Positions 1-8,851 of a stretch of 64,000 nt of DNA are shown here, piece by piece. Every line of letters starts with the position of its first letter. Position 1 is the stretch's first letter. Location: the NCBI GenBank assembly GCA_016235665.1, contig JACRJI010000011.1:1-64000 (forward strand), read 5' to 3'. This DNA is from a candidate division TA06 bacterium (GTDB taxonomy: Bacteria > Edwardsbacteria > AC1 > EtOH8). The notes under the pieces were generated by a model. That model searched no databases and was not told the DNA's origin. It saw only the letters and a list, made by a program, of their open reading frames with translations. A program made the translations under genes and the position numbers.

Positions 1-38
1 AAAGCCCCGAAGCATTATGCTTCGGGGCTTTTCTTTTC
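1..38. terminator. Bidirectional intrinsic terminator hairpin
   Basis: A 14-bp perfect stem (2-15 pairing with 17-30, arm AAGCCCCGAAGCAT) is followed by TTTTCTTTT on the plus strand. The A run that would give a U tract on the minus strand is cut by the window edge. It probably ends a gene to the left of the window and/or the minus-strand dipeptidase gene. Confidence 0.75.
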
Positions 39-71
39 TGGGTGGGTGGATGAATAAATTATTTTCTTATA

Positions 72-91
72 GGACACGGTATACCGTGTCC
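72..91. repeat. Dispersed palindrome, GGACACGG family
   Basis: GGACACGGTATACCGTGTCC is a perfect 20-bp palindrome just 3' of the dipeptidase stop. The same GGACACGG...CCGTGTCC arms recur at 20249-20276 around a different loop, so this is a repeat family and not a local accident. Confidence 0.7.
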
Positions 92-108
92 CTACATTTA
101 TAATCCCT

Positions 109-1143
109 TCATCGCCAACCCATATATCTTATAAAATTATTCAGCGCTATCTTGTTTATATCTTCATTGCTAAAACCACGTTTCTCCAGCACTTTCAGCA
201 GGTCAGGTATCTTGTCCGGACCCTCCAAATCTTTGGGCACTTCATCTATCCCGTCGAAATCAGAACCCAGGGCCAGGCACTCAACTCCGGCCAGATTCTT
301 CATGTGCTCAAACTGATCGGCCACGGAATTGATGTCGGCCGGTTTCCGCTTTTCCCCCAGGAAGCCGGGATAAAAATTGACTCCGACCAGTCCCCCGGCA
401 CGGGCCAGGGCCTTTATCTGTTCATCGCTCAGGTTCCGGAACTGAAACTTCTTATTCAAGGCCCGGGCGCAGGAGTGGGAGGCAAAAGGAGGTTTCTTGG
501 AAACTTTCAGCACATCCCAAAAGGTCTTCTCGGAAGAATGGGAGAGGTCAATCATCACCCCCAGCGAATCGGCTAATTTGACAAGCTGTAAGCCGTCAGC
601 CGTAAGCCCTAAGTCCTTTTTGGTCTTGTTGGCGCTTAATCCGGAGGCGGCAAATTTGTTGGAGTTATTCCAGGTCAGGGTCAGTATCCTTACTCCCAGG
701 GCGTGGAACATACTCAGATTCTCCGCTGTCTCTCCCAAAGCATGGCCGCCTTCGATGCCCAGCAGGACGCCGGTCTTCTTTTCTTTCAGGCATTTCTGCC
801 AGGAATCCTTGTCTGTCACAATCATCAGATCATTTGGGAATTTGGCAATTTCCGATTTAGTTTTGGCTATCATGTCCAAAGTATAGTCGATAGCTTTCTG
901 GCGGCGATAGGAGGGAGGCACCCAGCAGGCGAAGACCTGCAAGGCAATCCGGCCTTTCTTCAGTTTGGCGATGGTCACCTGGCTGGTTCTGTCTGTCAGC
1001 GTTTTTCCATTGACGATCTTCATGGGGGCGTCGCAGTGGAGGTCGGCGGCCAGACAGGAGGTGTCTGTTTTAGGCATGGTATCAGCCTTTGCAGTGGTGT
1101 TAAGAATGACCAGAAATGAGCATATGATGGCGGAAAACGTCAT
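109..1143 (-). CDS. Membrane dipeptidase (peptidase M19, renal dipeptidase family)
   Basis: A 344-residue zinc dipeptidase, probably exported: residues 1-20 form a hydrophobic signal-like segment. The M19 metal ligands are visible: H36xD38 in DLHCD, the bridging E131 in GIEGGHALGE, H202 in DLSHSS and H223 in ASHSCAR, then GSDFDGID near residue 293. Family members cleave dipeptides, and some act on beta-lactam or D-residue substrates; the substrate here is unknown. The gene stands alone, divergent from the solute-binding gene at 1424. No clear minus-strand promoter was seen in the 280-bp divergent gap. Confidence 0.92.
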   Translation of the reverse strand: MTFSAIICSFLVILNTTAKADTMPKTDTSCLAADLHCDAPMKIVNGKTLTDRTSQVTIAKLKKGRIALQVFACWVPPSYRRQKAIDYTLDMIAKTKSEIAKFPNDLMIVTDKDSWQKCLKEKKTGVLLGIEGGHALGETAENLSMFHALGVRILTLTWNNSNKFAASGLSANKTKKDLGLTADGLQLVKLADSLGVMIDLSHSSEKTFWDVLKVSKKPPFASHSCARALNKKFQFRNLSDEQIKALARAGGLVGVNFYPGFLGEKRKPADINSVADQFEHMKNLAGVECLALGSDFDGIDEVPKDLEGPDKIPDLLKVLEKRGFSNEDINKIALNNFIRYMGWR

Positions 1144-1191
1144 GACATAACTATACTACAAAAATCAGGGGCTTCGCAAGTAAATTTTTAC

Positions 1192-1218
1192 TTGACAAAA
1201 GTCTTAACTTGTTATAAT
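1192..1218 (+). promoter_or_regulatory. Sigma-70-type promoter for the SBP-TonB gene
   Basis: TTGACA (1192-1197) and TATAAT (1213-1218) are both perfect consensus but separated by only 15 bp. It points toward the CDS at 1424 and would give a leader of about 200 nt that contains the GC-rich hairpins at 1251-1320. Confidence 0.55.
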
Positions 1219-1250
1219 GTTATGTATTAGGGAAGCTTGCTGGGCTACCG

Positions 1251-1320
1251 ACCTAACCCCTACCCATTCCCCGCAAGGGAAGGGAATACGGTTTCCCCCT
1301 CCTTGCGGGAGGGGGATTGA
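1251..1320. repeat. GC-rich hairpin element in the leader
   Basis: It holds two adjacent inverted repeats: TTCCCCGCAAGGGAAGGGAA and a tighter one with arms 1294-1302 (TCCCCCTCC) and 1307-1316. It resembles the CCCTCTCCT...AGGAGAGGG elements at 20331-20393 and 48605-48659. The rest of the 1144-1423 gap shows only the promoter and the ribosome-binding site AAGGAG near 1411. Confidence 0.55.
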
Positions 1321-1423
1321 GGCGGTGCACTGAGAAAGTGTACTTGGTTGGCATCTGAAGTGGGGCGGTCAAACAACTTTAAATTTAATTTCTAATATCC
1401 TTTAAAACTAAAGGAGCACTAAC

Positions 1424-3544
1424 ATGAAACGGTTTTCCCAAATCGGTGCCAGGTACTTTCTGGTAACTGTAGCAGTCCTGTTGATCGTAATGGCAGGCTG
1501 TTCCAAGCGGGAAAAATACCCGCTGGGCGAAGCCGGGGGAACGCTGACAATCGGATCGCTCAACGAGCCGGCCTCGCTGAACCCTCTGCTGCTGTCGTTC
1601 ACCGCGCCCAGCGACATCCAGGAAAAACTTTTCCTGAGTTTGCACCGTTTTGACAAATCGATGAACATAGTGCCCGAGCTGGCCGAGAGCTGGAAGTTTT
1701 CCGAGGATTTCAAGGAAGTCACCTACCACCTGCGCCAGGACGTCAAGTGGAGCGACGGGCAGCCGGTGACGGCCGAGGACGTCAAATATACCTTTGACAG
1801 GATGACCGACGCCAAGGTCAACTATTCCCGGGCCGGTTACCTGCAGTTTGTGGAAAAGGTGGAGGTGATCAGCACCTACACCGTGCGCTTCAAATTCAAC
1901 CGGCTTTATTCCGATGAACTGTTCGATACGGGGATCATCGTCCTTCCCAAGCATTCCCTGGAAACTCAGGCCAGTATGTCTTCCGGTGAGTTCGACGCCA
2001 ACCCGGTTACCGACGGGCCTTACAAGGTGGAACAGTGGATCAGGGGCGACCGCCTGGTGCTGGCCGCCAACCCGGACTTTTACAAGGGCAAGCCGGCCCT
2101 GGAACAGATCGTGATCCGGTTCTTCGGCGACGAGGCCGCCCTGGCCGCCGCCCTGCAGAACGGCGAGGTTGACATGACCGAAGACCTGTCTCCCCAAACC
2201 ATTCTGAAACTTCAGGGAGATCCCAATCTGGTCACCATCGACTATCCCGGAAGGTCCTATACCTATCTGGGCTGGAATCTGAAGAGCCAGCTGTTTGCCT
2301 CGTCCGAAATGCGCAAGGCCTTTGCCATGGCCATAGATCCCTCGGAAATGATCCAGAACGTACTGCTGGGCAAGGGCCAATCGGCATCCGGGCCCATCCT
2401 GCCCAGTTCCTGGGCTTTTGACGAGAAGCTCAAACCCATGCCCTACGACCCCGAGATGGTCAAGGCCGCCCTTTCTGATCTGGGCTGGAAGACCATGAAC
2501 AAGGATGGTTTCCTGGCCAAGAATCCCCGCCAGGTGCTGCAGATAAACCTGCTGTTAGCCCAGGGCCAGCCGGTGCTGGAAGCCTCGGCCGCCATCATCC
2601 AGAAACAGCTGAAGACGGTGGGCGTCAAGGTCAATGTCCAGTCGGTCGACGCCAGGACCTTCATCCAGAAGATCCGCACCGGGGCCTACGATGTTATGTT
2701 GTTCTCCTGGAAGAACGACCAAAAAGTGGACCCCACCGCAGTCTGGCATACCAAGATCGAAAATAAGGGCAAGTTCAATCTGCTTGACTATTCCAATCCC
2801 CAGGTGGACAGCCTGATAGAACAAGGTTTGGGAACCTTAAGCCGGCGCAAGGCCAAAGATATCTGGGTCAAGTTCCAGCAGGTGGTCTACCAGGAACAGC
2901 CCACCACCTATCTGTTTGTGCCCAATGTGGTGGCCATGGTCTACAAGGGGGTGAAGGGGGCGGAAAGCGACGCCCGCGGGCCCTTGGCTTCGTTGGACGA
3001 ATGGTGGATACCTTCGGCCGAGCGGCGCGGTACCCAGGTGGCGGCCGTTACTCCGCCGGCCCCGGAAACTCCGGCACCCGTGGCTGCTCCCGAGCCTGAA
3101 ACTCCGGCACCAACACCAGTCAACAACAAACCGGTTCCGGCCGCACCCAAGCCCGCAGCGGTCAAGCCGGCTCCGGCCCCCAAGGCGGTCAACCCGCAGG
3201 ACATCTTGGTAGCCGAAACGCCCACTCCAGCGCCCACCCCGGTTCCGGTGGCCGCCACTCCCGAACCGGTGGCCGAGATCCCGCCCACCGATCCAGAGCC
3301 CATTAAAATCGCCACTGCCAAGTATCCCGACCTTGCCAGGAGCGCCAAGATCACCGGCCGGGTTTTCGTTAAGGTGATAGTGGGTGCTGACGGCACGGTC
3401 AAGAGCGCTGAAGTGCTACGGGGCATCGGAGGAGGCTGCGATGAGGCGGCAGTGGAAGCCGCCCAAAAATCCAGCTTCAAGCCCGGCACGGTCAACGGCC
3501 AGCCGGCGGAGAGGCCTTTTACCATACCTTATTCGTTCCGGTAA
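1424..3544 (+). CDS. Family 5 solute-binding lipoprotein fused to a TonB C-terminal domain
   Basis: A 706-residue protein. Residues 1-26 are a lipoprotein signal with lipobox MAGC (C26). Residues about 35-530 are a peptide/nickel-type extracellular solute-binding protein (SBP_bac_5; recognisable by LAESWKFSEDFKEVTYHLR and WSDGQPVTAEDVKYTFDR). Residues about 540-623 are a Pro/Ala/Glu-rich linker of the type that spans the periplasm in TonB. Residues 624-706 match a TonB C-terminal domain (YPDLARSAKITGRVFVKV, then GxDGTVKSAEV). No permease or ATPase gene is adjacent. The start is supported by AAGGAG about 8 nt upstream. The domain fusion is directly visible; the combined role (ligand capture linked to an outer-membrane or periplasmic partner) is inference. 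Confidence 0.9.
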   Translation: MKRFSQIGARYFLVTVAVLLIVMAGCSKREKYPLGEAGGTLTIGSLNEPASLNPLLLSFTAPSDIQEKLFLSLHRFDKSMNIVPELAESWKFSEDFKEVTYHLRQDVKWSDGQPVTAEDVKYTFDRMTDAKVNYSRAGYLQFVEKVEVISTYTVRFKFNRLYSDELFDTGIIVLPKHSLETQASMSSGEFDANPVTDGPYKVEQWIRGDRLVLAANPDFYKGKPALEQIVIRFFGDEAALAAALQNGEVDMTEDLSPQTILKLQGDPNLVTIDYPGRSYTYLGWNLKSQLFASSEMRKAFAMAIDPSEMIQNVLLGKGQSASGPILPSSWAFDEKLKPMPYDPEMVKAALSDLGWKTMNKDGFLAKNPRQVLQINLLLAQGQPVLEASAAIIQKQLKTVGVKVNVQSVDARTFIQKIRTGAYDVMLFSWKNDQKVDPTAVWHTKIENKGKFNLLDYSNPQVDSLIEQGLGTLSRRKAKDIWVKFQQVVYQEQPTTYLFVPNVVAMVYKGVKGAESDARGPLASLDEWWIPSAERRGTQVAAVTPPAPETPAPVAAPEPETPAPTPVNNKPVPAAPKPAAVKPAPAPKAVNPQDILVAETPTPAPTPVPVAATPEPVAEIPPTDPEPIKIATAKYPDLARSAKITGRVFVKVIVGADGTVKSAEVLRGIGGGCDEAAVEAAQKSSFKPGTVNGQPAERPFTIPYSFR

Positions 3545-3634
3545 TATGATATTTTGCCTGGGTAATTCATCCGACTATGCCATCTTTAGCTGCTTCGTCG
3601 GACGCGTGAATTGCCCTTACAAATTGATCCATAT

Positions 3635-3671
3635 AAAAAAAGACGCCATCAGAAATGATGGCGTCTTTTTT
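3635..3671. terminator. Bidirectional terminator between convergent genes
   Basis: AAAAAAGACGCCATCA pairs with TGATGGCGTCTTTTTT around a GAAA tetraloop. T runs on both strands would end both the solute-binding gene and pyrE. Confidence 0.9.
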
Positions 3672-3682
3672 CTGTTCCCAGA

Positions 3683-4250
3683 TCATTTATTGGGGTTGCT
3701 TCCATGCTTGGCCAGGGGAATCCCCTTTTTGCAGAGGGGGCAATTGTCCGGTTCAAAGGTCTCAACCTTTTCCCCGTAGATCCCCAGGAAGGGAACCCCG
3801 AAATCCGGGGCTTTGGAACTGCGGTCGATGAACACCGCCACGCCCATCAATTGCGCTCCGGCCCGTTTCACCGCCTCGATGGTCTCAATCACCGAGCCGC
3901 CTGTGGTCATTACATCATCCACCACCAGCACTTTTTCACCTTTGGCCAGGGACATTCCCCGTAAGAAACCCCGGCCTTCCGGGGTCCGCTCGGCGTAGAT
4001 GGCCTTTTTGTCCATCTGCCGGGCCACTTCGGAGGCGATGATGATGCCGCCGGTGGTGGGTCCGACCACGGTCTGAATGTCATAGTTTTTGAAATGCTCG
4101 GCGATAATCCCGCAAAAGGCCTGGCTGTCATGGGGGTATTGCAAAATCCTGAATTTTTCGAAATAGTACTGGCTATGCTTCCCCGAGGTCAGCAAAAAGT
4201 GTCCGTCCAGCAGCACCTGCCGGTTGACCAGAACGTCTTTGATCTCCTGT

Positions 4251-4264
<14 letters not shown>
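3683..4264 (-). CDS. pyrE: Orotate phosphoribosyltransferase
   Basis: A 193-residue cytosolic enzyme that converts orotate plus PRPP to OMP, the fifth step of UMP synthesis. The PRPP-binding signature VLVVDDVMTTGGS is at residues 112-124, with the family start LLTSGKHSQYYF at 24-35. It overlaps the 3' end of pyrF by 14 bp, so the two are co-transcribed as the last genes of the operon. The C-terminus carries a CPLC pair (C175, C178) in a short tail rich in Lys and Gly. Similar tails occur in some PyrE proteins, but its role is not known to me. Confidence 0.95.
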
Positions 4265-4985
<721 letters not shown>

Positions 4986-5010
4986 CGCGCTCCTTGGCTC
5001 TATGATGAAA

Positions 5011-5065
5011 ATTAGTTAATCGTAATTGTAAACTGGGAATGGTTATTTGTTAACTGTTAATTGTT
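5011..5065. repeat. AT-rich dispersed repeat (TTAACTGTTAATTGTT type)
   Basis: An AT-rich stretch of degenerate GTTAAT/TAATTGT motifs fills the rlpA-pyrF gap and runs into rlpA. It supplies the last codons and the stop of rlpA (...CCCAACAATTAA on the minus strand). A similar segment begins at the GT9 stop codon at 61190. Confidence 0.45.
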
Positions 5066-5512
5066 GGGCTGCTGGATGATCTCCAGCCGGACCGGTTCCA
5101 CCCCGTTTATCCCGATCTTTCTGGCCGCTCCCTGGGACAGGTCTATCAGCCGGCCTTCCACGAACGGCCCGCGGTCGTTGATCTTGACGGTCACGCTCTG
5201 GCTGGTCCGGAGATTAGTGACCCGGACCATGGTGCCGAAGGGCAGGGTGCGGTGGGCGGCGGTCATGGCCTCCATGTCAAAGATCTCTCCGTTGGCGGTC
5301 TTGCGCCCGTGGAATTCCCGGCCGTAGTAGCTGGCCAGACCCTGCTGGACAGCCAGCGGCCAGGGTTCGGTTTTGGCCGTGGGCTGTATTTTATTTTCCG
5401 CCGCAGTTTCTTTGACCGGGCTGGTGCAGGCCGTACCGCTCCGGTAGATGGGGGCGGGGGCGCAGCCCAAAAGTCCGGCAAGGAGTGCCAATGACCAGGC
5501 AGTTTTTTTCAT
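5057..5512 (-). CDS. rlpA: RlpA-family septal ring lytic transglycosylase lipoprotein
   Basis: A 151-residue lipoprotein with signal and lipobox LLGC (C17), then a double-psi beta-barrel from about residue 57 (GLASYYGREFHGRKTANGE, AAHRTLPFGTMVRV, INDRGPF, IDLSQGAARKIGI). RlpA proteins cleave denuded glycan strands at the septum or act as septal ring lipoproteins. No SPOR domain is present. Its start overlaps the pyrD stop by 4 bp (ATGA), so it sits translationally coupled inside the pyrimidine operon. Its last residues and stop come from the AT-rich repeat at 5011-5065. Confidence 0.9.
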   Translation of the reverse strand: MKKTAWSLALLAGLLGCAPAPIYRSGTACTSPVKETAAENKIQPTAKTEPWPLAVQQGLASYYGREFHGRKTANGEIFDMEAMTAAHRTLPFGTMVRVTNLRTSQSVTVKINDRGPFVEGRLIDLSQGAARKIGINGVEPVRLEIIQQPNN

Positions 5513-6444
5513 ACCGCAAGTTTTCCCGTGATCTGTGAAACTTTGGAGTATCCTTTTTTAAGGCAGTAATCCTTCAATCCACCGGTGATCTCCTTGACGG
5601 CGCTGGGGTCCACGAAACTGGCGGTACCGATCTGCACTGCACTGGCCCCGGCCAGCATGAATTCCACCGCGTCATCAGAGCTCATGATGCCGCCCAGGCC
5701 GATCACCGGGACCTTTACCGCCCGGCTGGCCTTGAATACGTTGTAGAGGGCCACCGGTTTGACAGCCGGTCCGGAAAGCCCGCCGGTAATGTTGCCCAAT
5801 ACCGGCCTCTGCTTATCGATGTCGATGGCCATGCCGTAAAGGGTGTTGATCAGCGAAATGGCGTCGGCCCCGGCCTGTTCCACCGCCCGGGCGATGGCCG
5901 CGATGTCCGCCACGTTGGGGCTGAGCTTGACGATCAGCGGTTTGTCTGCCGCTTTTTTCGCCAGGGTGGTCAGCTTGGCGGCCTGAATGGGATCAGAGCC
6001 GAAGGCCACTCCGCCCTGCTTGACGTTGGGGCAGGAGATGTTAAGTTCGATCCCGGAGATGCCGGGCCGTCCTTTGAGCATCCCGGCCAGTTCAACGTAT
6101 TCCTCCATGGTGTTGCCGGCGATGTTGACGATCACCACCGGGTGGTGTGATAGCAGCTCGGGCAGTTTTTCCTTTAAAAACTTCTCCGCCCCCACATTGG
6201 CCAGGCCGATGGAATTAAGCATTCCGCCGGGGGTCTCATAGACCCGGGGCGGTTTGTTTCCGGCCCGGGGCAGCAGGGTGATGGTCTTGGTGATCACGGC
6301 CCCGAACAGGCCCGGGGGGACCAGGGGGAGGTATTCCGTCCCGTAGCCGAAGGTGCCGGAGGCGGCCAGCACCGGATTCTTCATTTTGATCCCGGCGATC
6401 TCCACCGAGAGGTCAATGGAATTCTTGGTTCTGATGTTTTTCAT
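5509..6444 (-). CDS. pyrD: Dihydroorotate dehydrogenase B, catalytic subunit
   Basis: A 311-residue FMN enzyme that oxidises dihydroorotate to orotate. The class 1 catalytic Cys138 lies in NISCPNVKQGG. FMN-binding segments are MKNPVLAASGTFGYG near the N-terminus and GLGGIMSSDDAVEFMLAGA near the C-terminus. The adjacent PyrK subunit identifies it as class 1B, which passes electrons to NAD+. It overlaps both pyrK and rlpA by 4 bp. Confidence 0.95.
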   Translation of the reverse strand: MKNIRTKNSIDLSVEIAGIKMKNPVLAASGTFGYGTEYLPLVPPGLFGAVITKTITLLPRAGNKPPRVYETPGGMLNSIGLANVGAEKFLKEKLPELLSHHPVVIVNIAGNTMEEYVELAGMLKGRPGISGIELNISCPNVKQGGVAFGSDPIQAAKLTTLAKKAADKPLIVKLSPNVADIAAIARAVEQAGADAISLINTLYGMAIDIDKQRPVLGNITGGLSGPAVKPVALYNVFKASRAVKVPVIGLGGIMSSDDAVEFMLAGASAVQIGTASFVDPSAVKEITGGLKDYCLKKGYSKVSQITGKLAV

Positions 6445-7211
6445 AGGCCAAACTCCTGCTCCCAGTCTATCTCCCGGCTGTCGAACACCGGTCCCTGGCG
6501 GCAGACGGTGACATATTCCTTTACCCCCTTGACCACGCAGCCCTGGCAGGCGCCCACTCCGCAGGCCATGAAAGCCTCCAGGGAGACCTGGCAGTCAATG
6601 TTGTGCTGGCGGCAGATCATCGCCGTGCGTTTGAGCATCGGCCAGGGGCCGCAGGCATATACCACCGGCTTTTTGAACTTGTCGATGCATGTCAGGAAGG
6701 CATCGGTCACAAATCCCTTGTATCCGCAGCTGCCGTCGTCGGTGGCTATGATCTTGCCGGGAGCCGGGCAGGGCAGCATTTCCTTTTTGCCGGCGCACCC
6801 ATAAAAAATCCGGGACTCCAGTTTCATAGCCTTCAGACGGTCAGCCAGGAACTGCATCGGGGCCAGACCCATTCCCCCGGCCAGGATCACATGCTCGCTG
6901 TATTTCCGGCTGATCTCAAATCCCTTTCCCAAAGGACCCAGCACATCCATCTCCGTTCCCTTGGGCAGGGAGGAGATGAGAGAGGTGCCCCGGCCCACCA
7001 CCCGGTACATGATGAACAGGTTACTTCCCTTGACCCGGTTGATGCTGAACGGCCGCCTTAACAGCAGGGGGCCGGGGCCCGACGGCTTTAGATGGACGAA
7101 CTGTCCGGGCCTGGCCTGGGCGGCCATCTGCGGCGAAGCATAGGCCATCAGGAATACCTGGGGGGCTATCTTCTGATGGGAGGTGATCTTTACTTTTTGC
7201 TCTAACATCAT
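6441..7211 (-). CDS. pyrK: Dihydroorotate dehydrogenase B, electron-transfer subunit
   Basis: A 256-residue FAD/[2Fe-2S] subunit partnering PyrD. It has a ferredoxin-reductase-type FAD domain (LLRRPFSIN, residues about 50-58), an NAD-binding segment (HVILAGGMGLAPM) and the C-terminal cluster ligands C217, C222, C225 and C237. Its start overlaps the upstream TPR lipoprotein gene by 4 bp, and its stop overlaps the pyrD start by 4 bp. Confidence 0.95.
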   Translation of the reverse strand: MMLEQKVKITSHQKIAPQVFLMAYASPQMAAQARPGQFVHLKPSGPGPLLLRRPFSINRVKGSNLFIMYRVVGRGTSLISSLPKGTEMDVLGPLGKGFEISRKYSEHVILAGGMGLAPMQFLADRLKAMKLESRIFYGCAGKKEMLPCPAPGKIIATDDGSCGYKGFVTDAFLTCIDKFKKPVVYACGPWPMLKRTAMICRQHNIDCQVSLEAFMACGVGACQGCVVKGVKEYVTVCRQGPVFDSREIDWEQEFGL

Positions 7212-8797
7212 TTGTCTATCCGTATTCGGTTATCTTCGTCAGCCGGCCCCGGGATAGCCGGCGCCGGAATGTTCTGGGGACCGGGCTCCGACTGCTTTTC
7301 CTCCGGCTGCGTCAAAGAATCCGGCCGGACCGGAGCCGCCTTGGGTTTTAGCTTGAATTCTATGGTGGGTTCGCTGTCGCTGACCGCCAGGTCGGGGGGC
7401 AATCCCATCTCCATCCGGGCGGCGTTGGCATAACGGGAGTAAGGATACTTTTCCACTAACTGCAGGCGATAACTTTTAACCAGGGCGGAATCCCGCTGGT
7501 ATTTGTTCAGGGTCCAGGCTACGGCGTAAAGCGACTTAGCGGCGATAGGCAGAGAGGGATAGCCGGAAGCCAGCTTAAGGTAGACCGAGACGGCCGAATC
7601 CGGTTGGTTAAGCCCGAACAGATAGTGCTCGGCCATCAGGAACAGCAATTGAGCATTTTGCTCGGCCGCCGCGGAATCAAGCTGTTGTCTGTATCCGCCC
7701 AGCAGGGAGATGTTTTCCGTTTTCCGGAGGGCCAGGGTCCGGATGCCGGCAAAGTCCGGATGATCGAAATCGTTGTTTGTTCCCCGGCTGGACAGGGTAA
7801 ACAAGGCCTTTGCGCTGTCCAGGTTTTGGGAGGCTTCCTGCAGTTCTCCCATCCTACAGTAGGCTACCGAGGCTGCCAGGCTTTGGGGATGCTTCTGAGC
7901 CAGTTGGGAATACAACTTGACGGCTGATGAGTCTGCGGCTTGCCGGACTTGTATCTGGCAGATCAAAAGATCAAGTAAAGCCGACTGGGGCGTGTTGGGG
8001 AGGTATTTTTTAAGCAAAGACTGATATATTTTCAAGGCCTTTTCCGTTTCGCCAAAAGTCTGATAGCTTTGGGCCAGAAGCATTTTTATCTGATAACCAG
8101 TATTTTGAGAAAGGCGCCTGTCAGCCAGCACCTCTAATTCCTGAACTGCCTGGCGGTGTTGATCCAAGGCGACCAGGCACTGGGCATACTTGAAACGGGC
8201 GTCAACCGTAAAATCGCCCTTGGGATGGTTGAAAAGGAATCTCTGCCAGAGAATGGCCGCCTGGGAATAGTCGCCGGAGACCTGGGCGATCTCAGCCTCC
8301 AGAAACGAGATCCGCCGGTGGATAGCTTTATCAGTCCCGGTCCTTAATAACTGGATATCGGTCAGGGCGGCGGGGTAATCACCAAGCTTGTAATTTAAAA
8401 CCGCCGAATTAAGCCGGGCCAGCGTGGCATATTTACCCTGTCCGTAAAACTGCCAGACCTCCTGAAATTTGCGGAGGGCTTTTTCGTTCTGCCCGGTAAA
8501 GAAAAAACAGTTGCCCATGTAATACAGGCTGGGGGCCGCCCAGCGGCTGCCGGGATAACTTCCTGCCACTCCGGCAAACTTATCGGCGGCCTGCTGCAGG
8601 GCGGCGGCCTGAGCCCCTGCGGCGGCCAGGGTGTCTGGGAATCCCTGGCGGCTGCGGGTCCCTGAATCGTACAGCTTTTTTGCGTTGTAGTAGCTGTTGA
8701 AATAAGCGCAGCCGCCGGCTGCTGTGACCAGCAGGGCCGCCGCCAGGAACCGGGGCATCAGCTTGGCAATTATTTTCATATCGTTCTTCATATTCAC
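7208..8797 (-). CDS. TPR-repeat lipoprotein (BamD/YfiO-like architecture)
   Basis: A 529-residue protein with a lipoprotein signal ending GGC (C30) followed by AYFNSYYNAKKLYD, a start typical of large TPR lipoproteins in FCB-type bacteria. Repeated 34-36-residue helical pairs such as YYMGNCFFFTGQNEKALRKF and YQTFGETEKALKIYQSLL fill residues about 65-450. The tail after about 470 is Pro/Glu-rich. It is presumably anchored in an outer or inner membrane leaflet as a scaffold; the precise function is unknown. It overlaps pyrK by 4 bp. Confidence 0.8.
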   Translation of the reverse strand: MNMKNDMKIIAKLMPRFLAAALLVTAAGGCAYFNSYYNAKKLYDSGTRSRQGFPDTLAAAGAQAAALQQAADKFAGVAGSYPGSRWAAPSLYYMGNCFFFTGQNEKALRKFQEVWQFYGQGKYATLARLNSAVLNYKLGDYPAALTDIQLLRTGTDKAIHRRISFLEAEIAQVSGDYSQAAILWQRFLFNHPKGDFTVDARFKYAQCLVALDQHRQAVQELEVLADRRLSQNTGYQIKMLLAQSYQTFGETEKALKIYQSLLKKYLPNTPQSALLDLLICQIQVRQAADSSAVKLYSQLAQKHPQSLAASVAYCRMGELQEASQNLDSAKALFTLSSRGTNNDFDHPDFAGIRTLALRKTENISLLGGYRQQLDSAAAEQNAQLLFLMAEHYLFGLNQPDSAVSVYLKLASGYPSLPIAAKSLYAVAWTLNKYQRDSALVKSYRLQLVEKYPYSRYANAARMEMGLPPDLAVSDSEPTIEFKLKPKAAPVRPDSLTQPEEKQSEPGPQNIPAPAIPGPADEDNRIRIDK

Positions 8798-8803
8798 CCG
8801 CCT

Positions 8804-8839
8804 AAAACAACAGGTCAGATTAATCTGACCCGTTGTTTA
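8804..8839. terminator. Long palindrome between tldD and the TPR lipoprotein gene
   Basis: The perfect 18-bp core GGTCAGATTAATCTGACC (8813-8830) is extended, after one mismatch, by AAACAAC/GTTGTTT arms. Short T runs lie on both sides. It could attenuate transcription between tldD and the downstream pyr operon, or be a repeat. Confidence 0.6.
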
Positions 8840-8851
8840 ATTTTATTATTT

